A stretch of 6,720 bases of DNA from Bacteroidales bacterium (GCA_017615435.1 JAGAAF010000068.1:1-6720), one strand, 5' to 3'; positions 1-6,642 are shown, counted from the stretch's first letter. Made by a program: numbers and translations. The notes: generated by a model from the letters alone, not told the origin.

Positions 1-82
1 CCTGCCGGGAGCGTAGCGAAGGCGGTATGCCCCGGTGGGGCAGCTGCGAAGCAGCGGGGGTTGGAAGCGTAGCTCTCTACGC
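1..82. other. Structured non-coding segment with consecutive stem-loops
   Basis: I see no convincing gene here. Three perfect short inverted repeats follow one another: 28-33 with 37-42 (TGCCCC/GGGGCA, 3-nt loop), 43-47 with 51-55 (GCTGC/GCAGC, GAA loop, which reads TTC on the minus strand) and 67-72 with 77-82 (GCGTAG/CTACGC, CTCT loop). A weaker pairing of 1-6 with 21-25 is possible. The word GCGTAGC occurs at 11-17 and again at 67-73. The segment lies just beyond the 3' end of the minus-strand tRNA-Ser and its terminator. It could be the tail of a structured RNA, an intergenic repeat of the genome, or terminator debris of a gene left of the window. The pairing is read directly; the role is unknown. 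Confidence 0.5.
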
Positions 83-111
83 AAAAAAGCGACCGCAGGG
101 TCGCCTTTTTT
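83..111 (-). terminator. Intrinsic terminator of tRNA-Ser (probably bidirectional)
   Basis: A GC stem, GCGACC (89-94) with GGTCGC (99-104), closes a 4-nt loop and is flanked by six A (83-88) and six T (106-111), with one bulged C at 105. Read on the minus strand it lies immediately behind the tRNA-Ser 3' end and finishes in six T, so it fits a Rho-independent terminator for the tRNA. The A and T flanks are symmetric, so it would also stop plus-strand transcripts entering from the left. Confidence 0.85.
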
Positions 112-112
112 G

Positions 113-200
113 CGGAGAGAGCGAGATTCGAACTCGCGATACCCTTTTGGGGTACACACGCTTTCCAGGCGTGCCTCTTCAGCCACTCGAGCATCTCTCC
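113..200 (-). tRNA. tRNA-Ser (anticodon GGA)
   Basis: The reverse complement folds as a class II tRNA. The acceptor stem GGAGAGA pairs with TCTCTCC (positions 194-200 and 114-120) and is followed by discriminator G at 113. The anticodon stem CACGC/GCGTG holds the loop CTGGAAA, giving anticodon GGA at 164-166, which reads UCC and UCU. A long variable arm with stem TACCC/GGGTA lies at 140-154, as expected for serine, and the T arm has the TTCGAAT loop between GCGAG and CTCGC. The discriminator is followed by CAA, so CCA is not encoded and must be added after transcription. A terminator follows directly downstream and a two-element promoter lies upstream at 216-247. Confidence 0.97.
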
Positions 201-215
201 TGAAGAATTGGACCG

Positions 216-247
216 CAAATATAATAGGAAATATCAAGTCTCCCAAA
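216..247 (-). promoter_or_regulatory. Bacteroidetes-type promoter of tRNA-Ser
   Basis: On the minus strand a TATATTTG element (216-223) matches the Bacteroidetes -7 consensus TAnnTTTG exactly, and a TTTG (244-247) matches the -33 element with a 20-bp spacer. Transcription should start near 209-211, roughly ten bases before the mature 5' end of the tRNA at 200. This is the only promoter in the window where I see both boxes in full. Confidence 0.85.
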
Positions 248-293
248 TAAAAATGCAACTAATTGGGTGGTTCAAGCATCTAATACTCGGTGT

Positions 294-312
294 AAGATAA
301 TTTTATTATCTT
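294..312. repeat. 19-bp perfect palindrome over the first promoter
   Basis: AAGATAAT (294-301) and ATTATCTT (305-312) are perfect 8-bp inverted arms around a TTT centre. The right arm covers most of the -7 element at 307-314. The size and placement suit an operator for a dimeric repressor. Against this, the arms are AT-rich and could arise by chance in an AT-rich intergenic stretch. No T-run or coding context makes it a terminator. Confidence 0.5.
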
Positions 313-314
313 TG
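307..314 (+). promoter_or_regulatory. -7 promoter element of the lipoprotein/receptor operon
   Basis: TATCTTTG matches TAnnTTTG. I find no good -33 TTTG at 19-21 bp upstream, which may mean dependence on an activator or simply a weak match. The start of transcription would fall near 318-321, leaving an A/T-rich leader of about 30 bases before the ATG at 350. Such A-rich leaders without a Shine-Dalgarno are usual in this phylum. The 294-312 palindrome overlaps the element. The rest of 201-349 holds only this promoter and the divergent tRNA-Ser promoter. Confidence 0.72.
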
Positions 315-349
315 CGCCGCGAAAAAGAAACTATAGTTCATTTTATATT

Positions 350-1588
350 ATGAAAAAGGCATTTTTACTTTTAGCTGCAGTGGCCTGCATCGCAGTGTCC
401 TGCAAAGACAAGGAGGAGAAAGGACCCGTCCTGACTCCCGATCAGAACAAGGAAACTCTCGATGAGACTTGCACCAAGGCGGTCGAACTTCTCGAGGTTG
501 AAAACTGGCAGAGCACTGCCGATCTCATCACCGCTTCCGTGGAGGTTTTCCAGAGCGTAGAAGGCACGGGTGACGGTTGGGAAGAGTTCGCCGAAAACAA
601 TCTGAGTTTTGAGACTACGATTCGCGACGAGGTACCTTACGAGTATCTTATCGATCTCTCTAAAGCCAACGGAAAGATCACAATTAAGGACAACATCGTT
701 TACGGAGAGGCTGGCACCGGCCTTAGCATTGCTTACACCCTTGCCGATGGCACCGCAGTGAATGGAAAACTCACCGTTAAGAATTCCAAGACCACCGCTC
801 TTATCGACACCGACTACAGCAGCAACTACGATGAATACGGTAACTGGTATGAGACCCTTTGGAGCAAGACATATCTTGTCATCCCCGCTTCCATCGAGGG
901 AGTTCTCAACGCAGGCGGCAAGAAGACTGCAGGTGTGAAGATCACCACCGATGTCAATATGGCAGGCACCGAGCCGAAACCCACCGACACGTTCGCAGCT
1001 ACTTGCGAGGTCAGCGCAGACAAGTATGTCTTCTCTGTGACCCGCGCCAAGTACAGCCAGACCGAGGTCGCTCTCAACGCCAGCATCAAGTACGACAAGC
1101 AGACTGTCGTCGCCGCCACCTTCGAGGCCAAGGGCAAGATCGCCACTACCGAAGACGGCGAGGAGATTGATCCTCTTGCAAGCACCGGAAACGTGAATGC
1201 CACTTTCTCCATTATGGACAATGTGCAGCTTAAGGGTACCCTTAACTGGACCGAGATGGCTAAGGTTGCCGACAAGGGCATTGAGACCGAAGCAGACGCC
1301 AAGGCTCTTGCAACAGCGGCTGAGAAGTACATCAACCTCACCCTCTACATCCAGAACACCGCCCAGGCCAAACTTGGCTTCGAGGCTATGCAGAGAGGCG
1401 AAGGAGAGTATGCCTACTGGACCGCACTCCCCGTCATCCGTTTCGAGGATGGTTCCGCTTATATGATGCCTGAAGAGTTCTTCACCGATAAGAACTTCCC
1501 CAAGACTGTCGCTGCAATCGAAAAGGCTCTTGGCGAAATGGAGTCTTTCCTCAGCGGTCCCGAGGCGGAGGCTGAACCTCTGAAATAA
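350..1588 (+). CDS. Surface-type lipoprotein of unknown function
   Basis: I do not recognise a named family for this 412-residue protein. The N-terminus is a lipoprotein signal: a KK start, a hydrophobic stretch and a lipobox ending in AVSC, with acylated Cys18. The following KDKEEK is charged and acidic, resembling the Bacteroidetes lipoprotein export signal for surface display. The middle (about 105-300) is rich in alternating beta-strand pattern, including two similar segments near 240-265 and 280-300 that end in Gly-Lys or Lys-Gly turns. A helical stretch (about 301-325, Ala/Glu/Lys-rich) follows, then a strand/helix C-terminus with a Phe-Glu-Asp-Gly-Ser turn near 365-369. It is the first gene after the promoter and ends 6 bases before the receptor gene, so it is probably co-transcribed with it; an accessory or substrate-binding role is inference. 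Its leucine codons are nearly all CTT/CTC, unlike the neighbouring genes, which suggests strong expression. Confidence 0.92.
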   Translation: MKKAFLLLAAVACIAVSCKDKEEKGPVLTPDQNKETLDETCTKAVELLEVENWQSTADLITASVEVFQSVEGTGDGWEEFAENNLSFETTIRDEVPYEYLIDLSKANGKITIKDNIVYGEAGTGLSIAYTLADGTAVNGKLTVKNSKTTALIDTDYSSNYDEYGNWYETLWSKTYLVIPASIEGVLNAGGKKTAGVKITTDVNMAGTEPKPTDTFAATCEVSADKYVFSVTRAKYSQTEVALNASIKYDKQTVVAATFEAKGKIATTEDGEEIDPLASTGNVNATFSIMDNVQLKGTLNWTEMAKVADKGIETEADAKALATAAEKYINLTLYIQNTAQAKLGFEAMQRGEGEYAYWTALPVIRFEDGSAYMMPEEFFTDKNFPKTVAAIEKALGEMESFLSGPEAEAEPLK

Positions 1589-1594
1589 TTCGAT

Positions 1595-3586
1595 GTGACG
1601 AACCGTAAGTTCGGCATACTGATTCTAAGATCTGCGCTTTTGCTCTCGGTCTTCTGCACCGAAGCCAGAGCGCAGATCGATTCTTTGCAGCTGGACAGCA
1701 CGGTGCTGTCGGCGGCTGCGAAGCGCCAGTTGCTGGATTTCGGTAAAGCCGGAGTTGCGACTGTGGACGTGGCGGAGCTTGCTCTGATGCCTTCCGTGCT
1801 CGGTAACTCCGACCCACTTCATTTCGTGCAGATGCTCCCGAGTATGCAGACCAACTCCGAACTCGATGCGGGCATCCATATCCAAGGCTGCGACCATCAG
1901 CACAATCTGGTCGCGCTTGACGGTGTGCCGGTCTATGGTGCCTCGCACCTGATGGGCCTGTTCTCCGTCTTCAATCCTTCGCACTACCGGTCGATGTCGT
2001 ACAGCACTGTCGCGTCTGGCGTGAACCGCCTGGGCGGCGTGATCGATATGCACACGCGCCGTTCAATCCCCGAAAGGGTCGGGCTGGATGCGTCGGTGGG
2101 GTTGGTGAGCGCGCAGGGGACGGTGGAAGCGCCGCTGTCAGGCAAGTCGGCGCTTATACTGTCCGGGCGCGGCTCACTCGTGGATCTGCTCTACGGCAAC
2201 TATATGCACCTGGACGATATCTCGATGTCCTACGGCTTTTCGGACGTGAACGCGACCTGGCTGTGGACACCCACTCGCAGCGACCGCATCTCCGCGGACT
2301 TTTACTACGGCTACGACCGTGTGGAGACGGACAAGACCGGAGCTGAAATCGCCATAGATATGTTCTGGCGCAACGCGATGGCCGCGGTGCACTGGGATCA
2401 CGCCGCCCTCGAACAGACGCTCTACTATTCCAGCTTCAAGCTCGATGTGGACGTGGCCGAAGAGGGACGGCAGGCGTTTCTGCCATCGTCAATCAGCACC
2501 GTCGGGTATAAGGGCGGATGGAGCAGGGGACAGCTCAGCCTGATGCTGGACGCAGCTATGCACGAGGTGCTGCCGCAGAATCCGCAGATTTCCGGCACGG
2601 GCGTGGAGTATGAAGCGGAGGACCCGCAGCGCACGTTCGAGACCACACTGTCGGCTGAGTGGAGCGGCACCATAGGCTTTAACTTCGACTATAGCGCCAC
2701 GCTCGCAGGCGGATGGTACCTGTCGGCGGAGAAGAAGTCCTATCTAGGGCTGTCTCCGCAGCTGAGCGGCACTTACCGGTTTGAGAACGGAGACAAACTG
2801 CGCCTAAGCGCCGGCATACACCGCCAGTACCTCTTCCAGACCGGCTTCTCCAACCTCGGACTCCCGCTTGAGTTCTGGCTGCCGGCCGGCAAATACAGCG
2901 ATCCGCAGTGGTCGCTCGGCACTTCTCTGGCGTGGGACAAGTCGTTAGCGGACGGCTTTGAGTTCAATACGGAACTGTACTACCGTTACCTGGCTAACCA
3001 ACTCGAATTCGTCAGCGGTTTTCAGGACGTGCTGGACGGGACCTACTCGCTCGAGCGTTCGCTCCAGAAGGGTAATGGCTATGCCTATGGCCTTAACCTG
3101 CTGCTCCGCAAGACGCAGGGGAGGCTTACCGGATGGGCGGGCCTCTCGGCGGGAAGGAGTATGCGCAGTTTCGACGGCGGGACTTGGCCATCCAACCACG
3201 AAAGGCTGGTCGAGTTCGACCTGGTGGCCGCATACAAGGTCGGACGCTGGGACCTTGGAGGCACGGTCGTGGCTGCAGGCGGTACTCCGTTCACCAAGGT
3301 CAGGGAGTACTATCTGCTTCAGCAGCAGGTGGTTTCAGTGATGGGGCCGCACAATGGCGCCAGGCTGGACCCTTATTTCAGGGTGGATTTCAACGCACGG
3401 TTTCATTTGAAGGACCGCGGGCGTATGCAGCACGGTTTGAACTTCTCCGTCTACAACGCCACCGCACACAACCAGGAGATTTACCGTAAGGTTGGCGCAG
3501 ACCGTGAGAATCTCACCATCAAATTCAAGAAAATGTACCTTGGAATCACCATCATTCCATCTGTTGGCTATTTCCTGAAGTTCTGA
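1595..3586 (+). CDS. TonB-dependent outer-membrane receptor, plug plus barrel only
   Basis: This 663-residue protein should sit in the outer membrane and import a substrate using TonB energy. It has a signal peptide (1-26, ending ARA before Gln27). A plug domain spans about 50-150; its best signature is NLVALDGVPVYGASH (104-118), the Asp-Gly-Val-Pro-Val-Tyr core of receptors in this Bacteroidetes group, preceded by a leucine-proline stretch (64-82) typical of the same group. From about 155 to the end lies a strand-rich barrel that finishes in phenylalanine, as outer-membrane barrels do. Relatives usually carry a carboxypeptidase-regulatory-like domain of roughly 90 residues before the plug; here only about 25 residues separate signal peptide and plug, with a possible TonB box near 35-42. 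The start is GTG: the in-frame TAA at 1586 leaves no ATG upstream. It lies 6 bases after the lipoprotein and 4 before the DUF4249 gene. The substrate is not evident. Confidence 0.93.
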   Translation: MTNRKFGILILRSALLLSVFCTEARAQIDSLQLDSTVLSAAAKRQLLDFGKAGVATVDVAELALMPSVLGNSDPLHFVQMLPSMQTNSELDAGIHIQGCDHQHNLVALDGVPVYGASHLMGLFSVFNPSHYRSMSYSTVASGVNRLGGVIDMHTRRSIPERVGLDASVGLVSAQGTVEAPLSGKSALILSGRGSLVDLLYGNYMHLDDISMSYGFSDVNATWLWTPTRSDRISADFYYGYDRVETDKTGAEIAIDMFWRNAMAAVHWDHAALEQTLYYSSFKLDVDVAEEGRQAFLPSSISTVGYKGGWSRGQLSLMLDAAMHEVLPQNPQISGTGVEYEAEDPQRTFETTLSAEWSGTIGFNFDYSATLAGGWYLSAEKKSYLGLSPQLSGTYRFENGDKLRLSAGIHRQYLFQTGFSNLGLPLEFWLPAGKYSDPQWSLGTSLAWDKSLADGFEFNTELYYRYLANQLEFVSGFQDVLDGTYSLERSLQKGNGYAYGLNLLLRKTQGRLTGWAGLSAGRSMRSFDGGTWPSNHERLVEFDLVAAYKVGRWDLGGTVVAAGGTPFTKVREYYLLQQQVVSVMGPHNGARLDPYFRVDFNARFHLKDRGRMQHGLNFSVYNATAHNQEIYRKVGADRENLTIKFKKMYLGITIIPSVGYFLKF

Positions 3587-3590
3587 CGCT

Positions 3591-4400
3591 ATGAAAAAGT
3601 ACGCATTAATACTGTTGGCTCTTTTGGTCGCGGCTTGCGAGGTCGAGAAGATTCCCGAACACATAGTCGTGGACGGATGGATCGAGGATGGGGGATATCC
3701 CGTAGTGATCCTTACTTCGTCGGTTGCTGTCGTCGAGGGTGAGATGGACTATGACGACCTGGAGCGTCACGTGCTGAAATGGGCTACGGTGTCGGTGAGC
3801 GACGGCGAGAACAAGTATATGCTGATTGGGAAGCAGGACAATCGCTTTTTCCCTCCTTATATCTACACGTCTTATTCATTCAAGGGGCAGGCAGGAAAGT
3901 CTTATACGCTGAATGTTCGCTACGGCGAGACCGAGGCATCAGCTGTGACGACCATTCCCGCTCCGCAGACCCTCACGAAGATCCAGCCGAACATCACCGA
4001 GGACGGAGCTACCATCAAGGTCGGGTTCACTCCTCAGGACGACAGCTATTATTTCTTCTTCACGAAGAGGGCGCAGAAAGACAGCACCTATCTGCCGTGT
4101 ATGTACACGCTCGTGGACGGCAGCGCCGTTTCCGGCGAGTATGAATCGATAGTTTTCCCCGGCTTCCACATTCTGGGCTCGGAATTCGACTGGCATTTTG
4201 AATCCGGCGACCACGTGTCGGTTCGTTTTTGTACGCTGGACCGCGAGGCTCACGCATATTGGAAGTCGATCAACGATCAGTGGATTTTTTCCCGCAGTCC
4301 GTTCTTCCCGGTGCATTCGGGTGCGCCGTCCAATGTGTCAGGTGGGTATGGCTATTGGGCCGGGTATGGGTCTACTTACTATGATGTAGACATCCCTTAA
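3591..4400 (+). CDS. DUF4249 family lipoprotein
   Basis: A 269-residue lipoprotein: the signal ends in LVAAC with acylated Cys16. The family is recognised from the run after the signal (residues 25-45, with Val-Asp-Gly-Trp-Ile-Glu and Pro-Val-Val-Ile-Leu-Thr), the Val-Ser-Val-Ser-Asp-Gly strand near 67-72, the Gly-Lys-Ser-Tyr-Thr-Leu segment near 102-107, the Thr-Thr-Ile-Pro-Ala-Pro turn at 120-125, and a glycine/aromatic C-terminus (Ser-Gly-Gly-Tyr-Gly-Tyr-Trp). DUF4249 genes commonly sit next to TonB-dependent receptors of the type found just upstream, only 4 bases away, which supports the call. Its biochemical role is not established; a periplasmic or surface partner of the receptor is the natural inference. 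It is the last gene before a strong terminator and looks intact. Confidence 0.9.
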   Translation: MKKYALILLALLVAACEVEKIPEHIVVDGWIEDGGYPVVILTSSVAVVEGEMDYDDLERHVLKWATVSVSDGENKYMLIGKQDNRFFPPYIYTSYSFKGQAGKSYTLNVRYGETEASAVTTIPAPQTLTKIQPNITEDGATIKVGFTPQDDSYYFFFTKRAQKDSTYLPCMYTLVDGSAVSGEYESIVFPGFHILGSEFDWHFESGDHVSVRFCTLDREAHAYWKSINDQWIFSRSPFFPVHSGAPSNVSGGYGYWAGYGSTYYDVDIP

Positions 4401-4429
4401 GGAGCAGCTGAAAAATGTGACGAAATTAG

Positions 4430-4463
4430 CCGTGTAAACACGTTTTTACACGGTTTTTCTTTT
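4430..4463 (+). terminator. Intrinsic terminator closing the first operon
   Basis: CCGTGTAAA (4430-4438) pairs with TTTACACGG (4445-4453), a perfect 9-bp stem with a 6-nt loop, followed by TTTTTCTTTT (4454-4463). It lies 30 bases behind the DUF4249 stop codon. The T-tract runs directly into the -7 element of the next promoter. An alternative short hairpin, CGTGT (4431-4435) with ACACG (4438-4442), would exclude the terminator stem. Confidence 0.9.
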
Positions 4464-4464
4464 A

Positions 4465-4472
4465 TACTTTTG
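4465..4472 (+). promoter_or_regulatory. -7 promoter element of the metallopeptidase operon
   Basis: TACTTTTG matches TAnnTTTG. The -33 region falls inside the terminator hairpin, where only a loose GTTT at 4442-4445 is found at the right distance (19 bp). The transcript would start near 4476-4479, giving a leader of about 20 bases before the ATG at 4496. Confidence 0.72.
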
Positions 4473-4495
4473 CCTCGACCAAACTTTGTTGCGTT

Positions 4496-6079
4496 ATGAA
4501 AAGACTTCATTTAATCTTTTGCCTGGCGGCACTGGCTGCCGCAGTTTCCTGCTCACGTTCAGACTTTGACGTTGAGACTACCGTTTTTGACGACGGCTCC
4601 GATGTGGAGCACGGCCTTATCGTCCTGGGCGACAGGCTCGAGGACCCTTACACCGTGGCGAATATGACGAAAGCCATCCAGGCTTTGTATCCCACGAAGG
4701 CCAGCGTCGTTCAATTAACTCCTTCTGACAATTATGTGCGCCTGCTTCCGCGCAGCGACGAAGACCTGCGTCTTCTGGAAGATATGGGCGTGCAGATGCT
4801 CGATCACCCCCTGGACTATATGATAGTCAAGGAGGGCGACTATTATCACGACGAAGCGATCCCGGAAGAAGACATTACCTGGCAGTATGCCGTGGTCCCG
4901 ACAGATTTCTACGCTCCGGACGGGATAGAGTGCGAGCTGCTTGACGAATGCTTCATCCCGAGCGAGCGAAACACAAAGTCGGCGCCGGAGTGGATAGACT
5001 GGGATGCCGTGGAAAGGACGGCGTTTGAACTGACAGGGAATGCTTCGATGCTGCCCTTGGAGACAAAGGCCGACACGAAAGCTGCGTATCCCGCAGGGAG
5101 GATTACCATAGTTGATACTGAGTACGATATGCATCCAGTCGGCTTGAAGGGGGTGAAGATTACCTGTAACGTGTTCGTGAAGTTCGCGAGGGCATTTACG
5201 GATGCAGAGGGCTATTATGAGATGGACAGGAGTTTCACTTCCGATCCGCGATATCGCATAGAATTCACCAACCGCAAGGGCTTCAGTCAGGGGATTAACT
5301 TGATTATGGTAAAAGGCTCGATATCGACGCTCGGGAAACATACTGCAAAGGGTTACAGTCTGTGCATTACCAAGAATTCGGAAGATAAGCTTTGGAGGCG
5401 CTCCGTCATCAACAACGCGGCTTATGATTATTATGAAAGCTGCGTGAGCAACGGCGTGAAGATCGCCGCGCCGCCGGCAAATCTGCGAATCTGGTCGTGC
5501 TCGCTGATTGAGGGCAGCGCGGCGCCTATGCTCCAGCAGGGCACAGTGCTCGACCTTGATGTATTCCAGAGTGTACTGGGAGACTATCTCCCTATCATCA
5601 GGATGTTCCTGCCGGATGTGGTGTTGGGCTTGAAAAACAAAGAGTCCTATGCGGCAATTTACCGAAATACCGTCCACGAACTCTCGCACGCTAGCCACTA
5701 TATGAGGGTGGGGAATCCCTACTGGGACAATCTCATCAAGCATATTGCGATGTCGTATATCACCTCCGGAGGTATAACCTACGGAATAGGCACCGAAGAC
5801 TACGCGGGATTCTGCGAGGTGGCTGAGATGTGGGCCTACTATGTGGAGAATATGCTGTACCGCGAGAGGTATGGGGATTATTCGAAGGTGTACGGAGGAA
5901 AATACTGGTTCTCGCCGCAGATCTTTATGTATCTGGATGATCGCGGAATGAACCGTTTCAAGATATTCGTAGCGCTCACTTCGGACGTCCATTCACGCGA
6001 CGCCCTTAAATCCAGGCTGTTGAGCCTCTACCCCGAAAGCAAGAGTATGATCAATGAAGCGTTCAACAAATACTTATAG
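4496..6079 (+). CDS. Lipoprotein zinc metallopeptidase-like protein (HExxH)
   Basis: This 527-residue lipoprotein (lipobox AVSC, acylated Cys19) appears to have three parts. Residues 35-160 form an N-terminal region with conserved-looking blocks (Pro-Leu-Asp-Tyr at 105-108 and a Trp-Gln-Tyr-Ala-Val-Val-Pro segment at 129-135) that, from memory, recurs in other Bacteroidales surface lipoproteins. Residues about 200-265 resemble a carboxypeptidase-regulatory-like beta-sandwich (Gly-Leu-Lys-Gly-Val at 216-220 and Thr-Asp-Ala-Glu-Gly-Tyr-Tyr at 235-241). The C-terminal part has HELSH at 394-398, a zinc-binding and catalytic HExxH motif, with another His at 401. Glu441 or Glu444, in a helix GFCEVAEMWAYY (438-449), is the likely third ligand, a gluzincin-like layout. 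It is probably an outer-membrane-anchored protease; the substrate is unknown and activity is inferred. An exact peptidase family cannot be named. The next gene starts 4 bases after its stop. Confidence 0.85.
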   Translation: MKRLHLIFCLAALAAAVSCSRSDFDVETTVFDDGSDVEHGLIVLGDRLEDPYTVANMTKAIQALYPTKASVVQLTPSDNYVRLLPRSDEDLRLLEDMGVQMLDHPLDYMIVKEGDYYHDEAIPEEDITWQYAVVPTDFYAPDGIECELLDECFIPSERNTKSAPEWIDWDAVERTAFELTGNASMLPLETKADTKAAYPAGRITIVDTEYDMHPVGLKGVKITCNVFVKFARAFTDAEGYYEMDRSFTSDPRYRIEFTNRKGFSQGINLIMVKGSISTLGKHTAKGYSLCITKNSEDKLWRRSVINNAAYDYYESCVSNGVKIAAPPANLRIWSCSLIEGSAAPMLQQGTVLDLDVFQSVLGDYLPIIRMFLPDVVLGLKNKESYAAIYRNTVHELSHASHYMRVGNPYWDNLIKHIAMSYITSGGITYGIGTEDYAGFCEVAEMWAYYVENMLYRERYGDYSKVYGGKYWFSPQIFMYLDDRGMNRFKIFVALTSDVHSRDALKSRLLSLYPESKSMINEAFNKYL

Positions 6080-6083
6080 GATT

Positions 6084-6614
6084 ATGAGAAGAATGATTAT
6101 TCTGGCGCTGGGGCTTCTTTTCAGCCTTGGCGCCCGGGCCCAGCAGTTTGAGCCCAAATATGCCGTGCGTGCGAATATGGCGGAACTGGTTCAGGGCGCG
6201 ACCCTGGATATGGAGGCTTCGGTGGGATTCTCCCGCCACTGGAGCGCCGACGCCGATGTGCGCTATAACCCCTACTTCGACACGCTGCGCCAGCGATCGT
6301 TCGGCGTCGGCGCCAGATACTGGCCGTGGTATGTCTACTCCGGAGTCTGGCTGTCGGGAAAGGCTCGATACCAGGAATACAGTATGGTGTCGTCGGCCAC
6401 TGAAGAGGGCGACCGCTACGGCGGATCGCTGACCGCAGGTTACTCCCGTATGCTCGGCCGCCACCTCAACCTCGACTTCGGTCTCGGTCTCTGGGGCGGC
6501 TACGAGACCTACTCGGTCTACGCCTGCGAGACCTGCGGTCGCATCCGCGAGCGCGGCGCCAAATACTTCCTCCGCCCCGACCAACTTATTCTCGCCTTAA
6601 CGCTGGTGTTCTGA
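6084..6614 (+). CDS. DUF3575-like small outer-membrane protein
   Basis: A 176-residue protein with a cleavable signal peptide (1-19, ending ARA before Gln20), so it is secreted but not a lipoprotein. The mature chain looks like a small antiparallel beta-barrel: alternating strands at about 26-34, 42-60, 73-100, 112-122 and 127-141, ending in phenylalanine. Tyr-Trp-Pro-Trp-Tyr (79-83), the Tyr-Gly-Gly-Ser-Leu-Thr-Ala-Gly-Tyr-Ser segment (112-121) and Leu-Asn-Leu-Asp-Phe-Gly-Leu-Gly (128-135) match the DUF3575 pattern as I know it. A CxxC pair (Cys148, Cys151) sits in the last loop and could form a disulfide or bind metal. I chose the ATG at 6084, which gives the signal peptide at once and a 4-base gap to the metallopeptidase; an earlier in-frame ATG at 6054 would add ten polar residues and overlap that gene. 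A shared transcript with the peptidase is likely. Function is unknown. Confidence 0.85.
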   Translation: MRRMIILALGLLFSLGARAQQFEPKYAVRANMAELVQGATLDMEASVGFSRHWSADADVRYNPYFDTLRQRSFGVGARYWPWYVYSGVWLSGKARYQEYSMVSSATEEGDRYGGSLTAGYSRMLGRHLNLDFGLGLWGGYETYSVYACETCGRIRERGAKYFLRPDQLILALTLVF

Positions 6615-6624
6615 AAATATTTAC

Positions 6625-6632
6625 TATATTTG
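6625..6632 (+). promoter_or_regulatory. -7 promoter element of tRNA-Leu
   Basis: TATATTTG matches TAnnTTTG and lies 10 bases before the tRNA 5' end, the same geometry as for tRNA-Ser. No clear -33 TTTG is present; that region lies in the end of the preceding coding sequence. No terminator is visible between 6614 and the tRNA, so read-through from the preceding gene into the tRNA is possible. Confidence 0.7.
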
Positions 6633-6642
6633 CAGTCCCAAA

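Noticed and set aside
35..250. 71-residue open frame on the plus strand
   Set aside because: It runs through the hairpin region and antisense through the complete tRNA-Ser gene; its Arg/Ser-rich product is the typical translation of a tRNA complement.
826..1341. 171-residue open frame opposite the first lipoprotein gene
   Set aside because: Long only because the sense gene uses strongly biased codons; no start context, promoter or known motif.
3133..3489. Alternative-frame plus-strand frames inside the receptor gene
   Set aside because: Arg/Gly-rich shadow translations within a well-supported receptor reading frame.
4715..5992. 425-residue open frame on the minus strand
   Set aside because: It lies entirely opposite the metallopeptidase gene, has no signal or recognisable motif, and its His/Arg/Val-rich composition is that of an antisense shadow in GC-rich coding DNA.
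6054..6083. Upstream start for the DUF3575-like gene
   Set aside because: It would place ten polar residues before the signal peptide and overlap the peptidase gene; the ATG at 6084 gives a normal signal and spacing.
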